A stretch of DNA of 64,000 nucleotides from Rhodamnia argentea (taxonomy: Eukaryota > Streptophyta > Magnoliopsida > Myrtales > Myrtaceae), in NCBI RefSeq assembly GCF_020921035.1, contig NC_063152.1:28829903-28893902 (forward strand), read 5' to 3'. A program made the translations under genes and the position numbers. Positions 54,589 through 64,000 of the stretch are shown piece after piece. How positions within the stretch are numbered: position 1 is the stretch's first letter; every line of letters begins with the position of its first letter. The notes beneath the pieces were generated by a model. It was not told the DNA's origin and did not search any database. It saw nothing but the letters and a program-made list of their open reading frames with translations.

Positions 54589-57500
54589 ATGGCAGAGAGG
54601 CGTGGCGGAGGATAGGATGTTGTCCTCCGATGGTTCTGTTCGGGTCGGAGCGGATCCAATTGGTCCGGGTCATCGTCCCCGTCGAGTCCCGCTCACCCTC
54701 ACCTTCTCCTGCCTCGGCGACCTCGGCCTCCTCCGTTTTTGAAGAAGTCCGTACTCCTCCTCTTCTTCTTCCTCCTGCTTCTATTCCTCGCCTTCGATTG
54801 GACTGTCTGTTCTCTTTTTTGTATTGCTCGTTCGCTCTTATTTCCCTTCTCCATTTGGATTCCCTTTTTTTGTCCCCGTCCTCGCTGCTGATGGTTTTCG
54901 CGATGGGCGATGGTTTTGCTGTCGCCTTCTGTTGTTTGGATGTGATTATTAGGCTTTTGGAAACTTTAGTTGACAACGTTTTAGGAATTCATAATTGTTT
55001 GTTTGGAGTCGAATTGAGGCGTTTGATTTGCCGCAATTGCCTCGCTAGTTCATTTGCTGCAGTATCCTGTTGTGTGGCTGAGGCCGTTTGTTCGAGCTGC
55101 TCTCGGAAATCCTTACGTTTGGTAGAAATCTTGATTTAGTCAGGGAAACTATTGGAGTAAAATGTGAGTACCGTTATTTCAAACCCGTAAAGAGTTTCTG
55201 GATTGTGCACTACTTCATATAGAGAGGGTTACTTGGTAATTGCTTAGAAGTGAAGGAGAACGAAGAGAACAAATAGAAGTTAGAGAAGTTGGTACATCAT
55301 CCATTGTGATTGAGAAAGGATAACACGAAGCGGGAATGATGTGGATATCACACATGGGCCCTGATATATCCCTTTCCTGCTCCATGGCTGTCCATGAGTA
55401 TAAAATAGTCTTTAATCATGATTTCTGAGTTCTTGGTATCACGTGTTTCTGAATTTTGGAAAATGGAATCTCATTTGCAGTGAGAATTCTGCGGGAGAAT
55501 TATTTCCTTCACTTGTTAGACGATATGCAAGCATATCGAGCTTGTATTGCTTGACTTATACATCCACCGTTTTCTTTGGTTCTTTTGGTTATTATAGTGC
55601 TGGACAGGCAAATGTGACCATCAATGTTTAGGGTAGACATGTGACCACTTTTTTTTATTGTTGTATTCGAACTTTCAGATATATGTATTTTGATAATTAT
55701 TTATCCACAGCTTATTATTCTGATAAATTGCCCCTATGCAGACAAAAAGTCCCGTTCCAAAGGTCTTGTGCTGCTCTAGTACAGACGCCTTCGTCATTAA
55801 CAGTTAAATATCATACTTCTCTACTTTGATTTCCTTCACTTCATTTTGTATTTTCTAGCAATTGATGTCCGTTAAATAAAAAATTTCTGGGTTAAGCTGT
55901 TAGAAACTTTAGTCTAAGATTCTGATACTACGTATTAACTTTGGTCTAAGATTCATGTGTCTTCCTTTCTCTCTCACAGCAAGTTGGTCTAAGATTCTGG
56001 TACCACTATCGATGCTGGACATGCATTTGCATCTTGATGTAGACAATTGGAAATCAATATGAGCAGCGGAGCCACTTGGTAGGCCTAGTTATTATTATGA
56101 TATGCATTATTATGTTGTTAGCAAGCTTTAATAATATTGTATCGGAAGTATCTCGTTATACATCGGCCACAGTTTACTGACTGAAGATTTTTCATTTTAT
56201 TTAGTTTCCCCAATTTTACATATGCATGGATATTTCGCATCTTTGAAGGAATGTTTTGTCTTCAGGATAGACAGATGTGTACGGTGCCTAAATTTTTTTT
56301 TAACCCTGAAGGTGAGGCAACTTTCAAAGATATTTTTGTAGTTGCGAAATGTGATTTGACTTATAGTATTGTGTGATAGTATTCTCATGTTGCTTTTTTG
56401 CTAGTTGAAGTCTCGTGTCTCTCTATTAGTCTAATATACTCTGTGAAGTTCAGTTGCATGTTAATAAGGTTACTCCTGCTCTTGATTATGCAGGGTGGCT
56501 ATATATCAGCAAGCGAATCCTGGAGTATATGCAATAAATAAATTCCCTTTTCTATTTGCTGTCTTCTTTGATGATTGGGGACATGGTGTATTCCTGTTAT
56601 TTCCAACATTAGTGTTCATATTTAGGGAAAAGAAGCTTTCTTGTCAGGTAATATACAAATCCAAGTTATATCTTGTATCTGAGTTCGAGCAAATTTTCAA
56701 AAGAAATCCTTGATCTTTGCTTTTTGGAAAATTATATAAAGATTTCTCCTGTGTGGGAACTTGTTAAAACTTCTTTAGTTTCCTTTATTAACATGGGCAA
56801 GGCAGGTTCCTTAAATTTGAGATAAGATCCTTAAGCTTGATTGCTGGTAATTTATATTTGCTCAAGGACTGTTTGTTTGGTTAAATCATCCTGCAGTGAG
56901 CATAATGTATTCTTGTGAGCTGGGATAAATGCTCATTTCAATATTAACTGTGCTACATATACTGGAAAATACAATTAAAATGTTCGAACTTGGAGAGTAG
57001 TCTTGTTGTTGTGGATGACCCAGACCAATAGGATGAATTGAAAGAATTTCCTTTTGCGAGTATCTTCTATTCTGAAGACCAGTAGTTTTTAAAGCTTATC
57101 CCAGAGATATTATCTTTCTGCAATCATGCCTTTGGGAAAGAGCCACTAATTAGTGTTGTATGTTTTGGCAATTTTAAGTTAGTTTGTATCCAGAAAGTTT
57201 CATAACAAAATCTGGATAATTTTCTCATCTTTGCTTATTTTCGCCAAATGTCCCAAGAAACATGAACCGCTTTTTATGAAACTACCATGGTGAAAACTTA
57301 TCAAGGAGATGTCCGAATTTATATTTTATATCAAATTAAGGCTTCATTAGTTTGGCCTTCAAAGATGCCATTACAATCTTGACAAAGCAGCTGAAGTGGT
57401 GCTTTTTATGTTCCCATGTATGGAATTCAATAATTTCACTCATATTGGGAATAACTTAAACTTGGAGACATCAGAGAGATGACCTTCGGTGGCCGTTATG

Positions 57501-59500
57501 TTATTTCAATCATGGCAATCTCCTCAATCTACACCGGTTTGATCTACACTGAGTTCTTTTCAGTTCCAGTTGAACTATTTGCTCCTCTGCATATGCATGC
57601 CATGATTCGTCTTGCAGGTTAACAGTTATATCCTTAATTGATTCCATTGTTTCTACTTTTTGGGGCATATTCACTTTTTCACATCTAGTGTTGTTTCACA
57701 GGGATGCTACAACTATGGGCTTAATTAAAGTTTGTGATGCATACCCGTTTGTGTGGATCCTCCTTGGCATGGCACAAGAAACGATCTACCATTTCTTAAT
57801 TCATTGAAGATGAAAACGTCAATTCTGCTCGATGTGGCCCAAATGAATCTTGGAATCATGTTGAGCTATTTTTAAGCCAAATTCTTTGGCAATTGCCTGA
57901 ATATCTGGTAATTGCAGTCTTTGATATTTGCAAGCTTCAAGCTCGATTACTTCTTAAAACCTTTTGAGTTATTTTAGCTCTGATACATCTTTCTTTTCAA
58001 AGTTTTGGGTATAAATGAAATGATGCTTAGTTAACGCATCATCTCTGGTTCCATTCTTCCCAGATGATATTTCGGAAATAGTTGGTTTGGGTGCCTCTCC
58101 CTCCTAATCATTGTGTAATGGTGCACTTGTTCACAAGCTGATCTATACCACATAATGTTTTACATGTTCCTAAGCCCTACTGATGATCTGGGTGATAATA
58201 AGCTTTTCCCCAGCCAGAAAATGGTTCAGATAATCTTTGTTCCAGCAGTCACCTTTGAAATCAGATGCGAATATCTATTGGTTTATCGCCAGCTCATGCT
58301 ACCGTTGCTTGTCCTTATTTCTGTGCCATGGATGCTTTGCCAAAGCCTTTTCTTCTGAAGAAGCAACATGAAGTGGTATGTTTTCCTTTATTCTTTAGCC
58401 AAGTAAATTATTTATTTGATTTTTGGACTCTGCGCATATTTATTGATGTATATTTTGCAGCGGCACCAAGGCAATTCTTACATACCACTGGGGACCACAG
58501 AGAACAGCTTTCACTTGGAAACAAAACATGATGCCCATAGGGATCATGAAGAATTCGAATTTAGTGAAGTCTTTGTACACCAGCTAATACATACCCAAGA
58601 ATTAGTACTTGGGGCGGTCTAAAATACAGCTTCATATCTTCGCTCATGGGCTCTTAGGTATGCTGCTTGGACCTGTGTCATTTCTCAGTCTCCATCTGGC
58701 CATAGTTGGAACCGTTGGATATTCTGTCATATTGTGTTTTCTTTTCTTGCAGACAATCAAGCAATCAATTTGATTTTAAACTTTACCTGCGGATTTGTTA
58801 AGTCTCGCCCACTCAGAGTTGTCAAGCGTGTTTCGTGAGAATGTTCTGGGGTAAGGTTGCTCATTGGCTTTGCCCTCTCATCATGCTAGTTATAGACTGT
58901 CACGTATTTTTTTCTTTTTTTTGGGTCAAATACAGTCACGTAGTTCGCTTGGGATTTTTACAGGATAGATAGGGACACGGGTTTATGTTGCTTGTTGACT
59001 TGTTCCTGCCCCTTTGATTTTCCGCACTGGTCTTTTAAGATGCGTCTCATGCTGGTAAACTCTTCATTTGTTAGTTATAATTTGCGGGCATTATTAACAC
59101 TGGAGTGGACCTGCCATGTGCACCTTCTTAAAAAGATGGCCGCTTTTTTCATTAGTTAGAACTGACTTTGCGCTCGCATTCCAGAGAACTCAAGGGGATA
59201 ACATGCTAGTTGTAATGAAAACCATTAGGTGTAGCTGAAATGATGGGTACTGTTATTGCATCAGATTCTTGATCTTTGAAACTGGTATGATGTGATACGG
59301 CTTCAATAATGCGATCATTCTCATTATTGGCATCATGATCTTCGTCTGTGCCACTGTCGGCGCGTTGCTGGTGATGGAGACTCAGTGCTTTCTTCCATGC
59401 CCAGCGATTTCACTCGGTGGAGTTTCAAAACAAGTTCTACGTGCAAAGTTCTCCATTCCCAGTGATGAGGATGAGTACTGATGACTCCTGATGCAGCTCT
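54589..59500 (+). pseudogene. VHA-a: Vacuolar-type H+-ATPase subunit a (VHA-a) pseudogene, introns retained
   Basis: VHA-a is the large membrane subunit of the vacuolar proton pump. Recognisable exons in order: N-terminus from ATG 54589 (MAERRGGG, then LFGSERIQLVRVIVPVES); 55740-55790 (KVPFQRSCAALVQ, parent KSPFQRTYAAQI); 56494-56647 ([31 protein letters not shown]); about 57450-57617 ([27 protein letters not shown]); 57702-57890 ([15 protein letters not shown]); about 58080-58375 ([28 protein letters not shown]); 58461-58657 ([22 protein letters not shown]); 58801-58850 (AHSELSSVF); 59294-59470 (FNNAIILIIGIMIFV, VGALLVMET). GT/AG junctions survive at several exons. An early in-frame stop, several frameshifts, a stop after LGAV and absence of the exons between the second and third fragments (several hundred codons) make it non-functional. 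Introns show it arose by DNA duplication, not retroposition. Confidence 0.88.
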
Positions 59501-59649
59501 GGGCCTGGTTCGAGTTCTATCCATTCCCAGTGATGAGGATGAGTACTGATTCCTACTGAGGCAGCAGTGGACCTGATTCGAGTTCTATCCATTCCCAGCG
59601 ATGAGGATCAGTACTGATTCCTAGTGAGGCAGCACTGGCCCTGTTTCGA
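59448..59649. repeat. Three tandem copies of a 66-68-bp unit at the VHA-a tail
   Basis: Units start at 59448, 59514 and 59582. Each carries CCATTCCCAG, GATGAGGAT and AGTACTGAT, then GCAGC and a TTCGA end. The first unit coincides with the end of the VHA-a coding remnant: the GATGAGGATGAG corresponds to the terminal DEDE of VHA-a proteins. The tail of the last exon was therefore tandemly triplicated after or during decay. Confidence 0.85.
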
Positions 59650-59989
59650 TTAGGTCTCTTTCATTGTTGTTGTTCTCCAAGGTAAAGCAAGCTTGAAATT
59701 ACCAATATTTTGAAAGTCCAATTCCTGAACTGGAGAGGTCTAAGAAAGCCTCCTCTTTTTCCTTTTTTTTTTTTTGGTCGAAGAAGGCCTCCTTTGTTTT
59801 TTTTTTTTTTTTTTTTGGGGTGAATCTGCGCCAACTAACCCATTATAAATCAGTTAGAATAAGCATCCAAATGGGTCCCGTGGGGAGGGTAGGAAACACA
59901 AAATAACAGGTAGAATGCCGACGTTGACCCTCAAAACGTTTGGAATCTTAAAAAAATGGCCTTGGCCTCGTCGAAATTAAAGTGGATTA
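59650..59989. other. Unassigned sequence with poly(T) runs
   Basis: Two T-rich tracts (59760-59776 and 59799-59816) inside a short repeated phrase (GGCCTCCTTTG / GCCTCCTC). No gene is seen. Confidence 0.5.
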
Positions 59990-61140
59990 GGCGATGGCTG
60001 CAGTTTGGGCCAGTCGGGCCCAGACAATATGCCCAGGTTAGGCTTTTTTGGATGAAGTGGTGGGAGTGTGGACAGAGATAACGGACTACGCTTTGGGCCT
60101 ACAATTCGGGCCTCATTCGGGTTGGGCCTCGACAGTGGAAAGTTCCTGGCCCGCCAGGGCCCTACTTCAAGTCTATTGGGCCCAGCCTGGGCTTGTTAAA
60201 TAAGCCAGACACTTAAGGCCTACGCCTACATAAATGGTCCACAAAAGGATTTTAGGTCTCCCTGATGGGCCAGATTTTGGGCCGAATCGCCCGAAATGAA
60301 AGTCTTGCACCGACTTATGGGTCAGGCTTTAGCCCTGTTGAGCCTCACAACGATCTGTACGTTGGCCCTCCGTAACAGGGCAGTGTTGGACTTCAAAACG
60401 GGCTGAATTTTTTTATTGTGTTTGGGCCCATGGGGTGCGCAACATGTAAGCCTGGGCCGTCTAACGGGCCCAAAAATGATTTGTAAGGGCCAGTGTTGGG
60501 CCCCAAAACGGGCTTATTTTCGCATATGGTTTACTTAAATGGGCCCATTGGACCTTATTGGATCTGTTGGGCCTCGTCTATGGGCCCACGTTGGGCCTGC
60601 AAAATGTGCCCCCTATTGGGCCTCCTTCATGGGCCAGTTTGGGCCATGTTTGGTGGGCCAGTGTCGGGCCCCAAAATGCACTGAATCGGGCCTGTAAAAT
60701 GTGCCATATTGGGCCTTTTCATGGGCTTGTTTGGGCCGTATTTGGTGGGCCAGTGTTGGGCTTCAAAAAGGGCTGAATTACGTGTTTGGGCCCGTTTGGT
60801 GCACCGAATGTAAGCTTGGGCCGACTTAATGGGCCAAGCATTGGTCCTAAAATGATACATTGGGCCAGTTCTGGGCCAACAAGGGCTGAATTTTTAGTAT
60901 GGACCCAGAATGGGCCTAAAAGGCCCGTTGTGGGCCTAAAAAAAGCTGAATTTTGAGTACCGGCCTCCTTAAATGGGCCCAGGTCTGTTCAGCCCAGCAG
61001 ACGGGCTTCGGTCTGTTAAAAGAACGGGCCTTTTTAGCTATGAGGGCCCGTTGCATAAGATATTGGCCCTACCTTGTCAATCAATATGAGAAAGTGGCAT
61101 GCATGTCCGGTATTTTGGGCCGACAGATTGGCAGGCGGTG
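59990..61140. repeat. Dense TGGGCC/GGGCCC motif region with degenerate tandem structure
   Basis: Several dozen GGGCC/GGCCC cores in about 1.1 kb. Longer phrases recur: GGGCCAGTGTTGGGC (60488, 60750), GGGCCAGTGTCGGGCC (60656), GGCTGAATT (60402, 60768, 60885, 60946), TGTTTGGGCCCGTTTGGTGC / TGTTTGGGCCCATGGGGTGC (60783, 60419), and ATGTAAGC-TGGGCCG (60445, 60809). A higher-order repeat of uneven period with substituted units is likely. TGGGCC/GGCCCA is also the plant site II element bound by TCP factors. It is non-coding; open frames here reflect the motif composition. Confidence 0.75.
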
Positions 61141-62130
61141 AAAGCCCACTGCTGGGTCTTTTAAGCGAAAGGGTCAGGCTTTTTGTTTGGGGTGAGATAT
61201 TAGGCCGCGCCAGATATTCGTTCACCAAGTACATTTCAGTTCTCTGAGTACCTAAAAATAGACAACCACAATAATACATCGATAGTTCATGGACAGTGAT
61301 GACAATCGTCAGTAATACTAATCAGCCCAATCAAAACTTTATTTCAATTAGTCGGAATAGCAGCAACAGTCGAGATAATGAGTCTACTCCACAGATATTG
61401 CGCCCCCGCAGAATTCGTAGTATCCTTTTTCTCCCCAATTCTCTCCACATGAGTTCTTTATGATCCACTAACGCTTATATCCTCATTCTAACGGGGAGCA
61501 TAACCTGCAGAATCACATACCCGACCAACAAACCCCATGGTCTAATCCATTGGGGCACACGAATGGGCTTAAAACCCCCAATGTATGTCTGCTTGAACAC
61601 GGCGTTGATAGCCACTGTTCCAAGCAAGGAAGAGTTGGATGAATTACCAGTGCAGTAAATATAAACATGTTATGCGACTCAAAAAAAAAAAAAAAAACAT
61701 AATAATCTAGATTGGGGTCATGTACCAGCAAGAGGCCCATTCTTTACCGGATTTGCCGCTATTCGATCTTCATCAAGGAAACAATGCCGAAGTTGACCCC
61801 TGATGCAGCAACCTTGGACTTGTCGAATTTGCAAGTCCCACAATCTATGCCAGCATAGGGTAGTCGCCCTCTCGCATGAGCCTACCTGCTTCAAGTTGTA
61901 CTCGAAAGCACTGTTCATTAATCAACCATCACATCCAGAGGAACACGAACCAGGTTCATCTGGATCACACTGCACTAAAGTGGAACCCCTTTAGCATATT
62001 CACATACAACATACATAACGAAAATTCACGAGTGAATCAATAAGCCATGCACATGGAACAGAATATTGGGCCTTTTTTATGCTAGGGAAGATAAGGTACT
62101 CTTACGAGGAAAATATAACAGGCTAGAGAA
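61141..62130. other. Unassigned sequence
   Basis: A stretch with two overlapping short open frames on opposite strands (61718-61918 minus, 61803-61994 plus) that I cannot assign. A poly(A) run of 18 lies at 61681-61698. No promoter, domain or family signature is seen. Confidence 0.4.
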
Positions 62131-62600
62131 GAATAGATTTAATAGGAGTAAGCATAAGACATTTTCAGCTTTCACGACATAATCGCATTACTAGCGTTAT
62201 CAGAAAGATTTCACACATCGCAGCGCATAATTGTGTTAACCTTTCAATTTCATACGATCCAAGAGGGAGTGGAGAGAAGCACACACCACCCGAGAATAGA
62301 TTTAATAGGAGCAAGCATCAGACATTTTCAGCTCACGACATAATCGCATTACTAGTGTTATTAGAAAAATTTCACACATCGCAGCACATAATTGTGTTAA
62401 CCTTTCAATTTCATACGATCAAAGAGGGAGTGGAGAAGTACACAACACCCGAGAATAGATTTAATAGGAGTAAGCATCAGAAATTTTCAGCTTTCACGAC
62501 ACAATCGAATTACTAGTGTTATTACACATCTAAGCGCATATTTGTGTTAACCTTTCAATTTCATACGATCCAAGAGAGAGTGGAGAAGCACACAACACCC
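62131..62600. repeat. Three-copy tandem repeat, unit about 160 bp
   Basis: Copies start at 62131, 62294 and 62453 with GAATAGATTTAATAGGAG, followed in each by AAGCAT, ATTTTCAGCT, CACGACA, ATTACTAG-GTTAT, TGTGTTAACCTTTCAATTTC and GAGTGGAGA-AG, and ending in ACAACACCC or a variant. The third copy is slightly shorter. Non-coding and AT-rich. Confidence 0.93.
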
Positions 62601-64000
62601 AATACATACTACTCCAATGGCTGATACACAGGGTGGCAAATTTTACATTACTTGTTTTTGGGATGGTCAGAGGTCTATTGCTCTGCATGGTCGCAGAGAA
62701 ACGTAGAAATGGAATGGGACATAACCTTTAATCCTCAGTTCACTTTAGGAAACTTCATTTTGCCAGCTTCATTATTTCCTCCCCCCTGCAGCTTACATCC
62801 TACTTATCAAATTTCAAGTTTTTCATTTGTGGAAGCTTGAATAAATTCCTATTTCCCACAAAATAGGATGGTTTTGAGATCAGCAGGTCACCTTTTCTCC
62901 TGGCAGGTTAATATTAGATATTTATGATTCTCTCACTTATCATTATTCAAGCAACTTTCACACCTTGGAAATTTATTGATAACCCTTATTTCACTAATCA
63001 ATTGATATAATATTCTGCGTCGAGAAATATTTCGGAAATGTCTTGCATAATTGCAAAGAACTCAAGCATCTTATGCACCATTTAACCTACTCAAGTTTGC
63101 CTTGATTTCTTCTAAAATTTTAGTGAGTATGTACGATTCAAGTATAGGTTGACCCAGACTGACTCAATCTTTAAAAAATGACTCAAAAAGATTGCAAAAC
63201 ACACTATACATATGAATTATTTGTTAGAGATATGGTTCTCCCAGAACTGTGAGGACGTGTTTTGGTAATCAAGTTGAGGAGACGTGAATTCAAACTTACT
63301 GCATAAATGAATCAAATTACCTCAAGTAATGAATTGCGTCACCCAAGTTGATTACCCTCCTAATCAATTATCACCTATGTCAGTGATGGTTACTTTAGTG
63401 GAGTTTTCAACCTAATATCTTCGTCTTAAAATCATAGTCAAGATCAATCTTACCATCCAAGATAAATCTAAGAAATCAAAACTTCATAAAAAATTCCTAT
63501 GAGACATGAAAAATCAAAGTTTACTCTATGCTTAAAAAGATGAACAGTTCCATAACTATTTACATGGGATCAATTCTCTTCGCATTCCAAAAAGACACAC
63601 GCAGCTACATTATAGAAGCACCGAAGGCCTAAAATCATGAAAAACTCTTCCTTGTTGAGTGAAGACATTTTTTTTTTTCGAAAAGAATAAGTGATTCATC
63701 AACGGTCAGAAAAAGAACAAGTGATTCATCACCGTCAATATTTCACAGTAGTTGGTGTAATAGTTGTCCAGTTGGATTTTCAGCAATACTATCATCTACA
63801 TTGTGATTGATGAACTGACACCTTATAGAATGATTAGCTAAAATGATATATCTAATGTGTACATACTTATGAGCGTTTGGATACTCAGTAAAATCCAATT
63901 TTCCCACACAAATTCTATTAGTTATTTCTGAAAAGAAATTCTCCCCCTCCCTCTTGAGTCCTGGGTCCAACACACCACTACACTAATATCCACAAGATGT
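62601..64000. other. Unassigned right end of the window
   Basis: AT-rich. I see no supported gene. Near the end (63743-63973, minus) a 76-codon frame reads AHKYVHIRYIILANHSIRCQF, faintly like the RNase H end of Copia elements, but too weak to call. Confidence 0.4.

Noticed and set aside
56010-56075. Possible further VHA-a exon remnant (a DVDN-like peptide)
   Set aside because: A four-residue match is not enough to distinguish it from chance in intron sequence.
60493-60860. Open frames with repeated GP/WA residues
   Set aside because: They are translations of the TGGGCC repeat; both strands stay open because of the motif composition.
61718-61994. Two overlapping open frames on opposite strands, one with CRICKSHNLC
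   Set aside because: Too short, mutually overlapping, and without a recognisable family; the cysteines do not form a known finger.
63743-63973. Possible Copia RNase H end on the minus strand
   Set aside because: Only a faint HIRYIIL / QLL resemblance; without catalytic motifs or neighbouring retroelement sequence it cannot be supported.

Overview
This is a plant nuclear window, almost certainly from a woody or repeat-rich eudicot. The evidence is single-exon C2-domain genes of the BON1-associated-protein (BAP) type with GC-rich codons in AT-rich surroundings, a V-ATPase subunit a pseudogene with plant-style introns, an endogenous caulimovirid, plant Ty3/gypsy (Tat/Ogre-like) remains, MITEs and fold-back elements. 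The species cannot be fixed from the sequence. I saw no rRNA, tRNA, CRISPR array or prokaryotic operon.

Layout. The first 52 kb is a tandem array of seven intact BAP-like genes, all on the + strand. They fall into two alternating types: B (B1 711-1274, B2 24916-25467, B3 37317-37838) and A (A1 16877-17407, A2 29332-29856, A3 44767-45297), followed by a more diverged A-type gene, A4 (51295-51804). Non-coding sequence upstream, between and downstream of the genes is also paralogous between units. The array therefore looks like repeated duplication of a B-A two-gene segment of roughly 12-22 kb, later reshaped by insertions that differ between units. Paralogous units often preserve the unoccupied site of an insertion.

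Insertions. Unit 1 carries a rearranged endogenous pararetrovirus (about 5.7-13.74 kb, florendovirus-like, two halves in opposite orientation), a 2.58-kb solo LTR with a perfect 5-bp target duplication (13943-16524), a second LTR-like sequence (20855-21606) and an unidentified gene fragment on the minus strand (20408-20735). Unit 2 carries a 1.39-kb LINE-style retroposed insert with a 14-bp target duplication and a 19-base poly(T) start (32900-34288). It also has a fold-back element with a near-perfect 9-bp target duplication (35092-35640). Unit 3 carries a non-autonomous-looking Tat/Ogre-like fragment inside a local tandem duplication (38.5-41.8 kb), a fold-back element with a perfect 9-bp target duplication and a very GC-rich core (42628-43560), an expanded degenerate TTACCAACTT-rich tract (47.0-48.5 kb), and a MITE that seems to carry gene-like sequence (48776-49413).

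After the array (51.8-64 kb) come two diverged copies of a dispersed repeat, a decayed intron-containing V-ATPase subunit a (VHA-a) pseudogene (54589-59500) whose last-exon tail is tandemly triplicated, about 1 kb packed with TGGGCC/GGGCCC motifs, a three-copy 160-bp tandem repeat (62131-62600), and about 1.4 kb in which I recognise nothing secure.

How the genes may work together. In Arabidopsis, BAP1 and BAP2 are small C2 proteins that bind the copine BON1 at membranes and restrain cell death and defence. A seven-gene array of this family, with type-specific promoters and type-specific changes at the calcium-binding loops, suggests a locally expanding dosage or diversification module for that brake. 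This is inference from family membership, not something the sequence proves.
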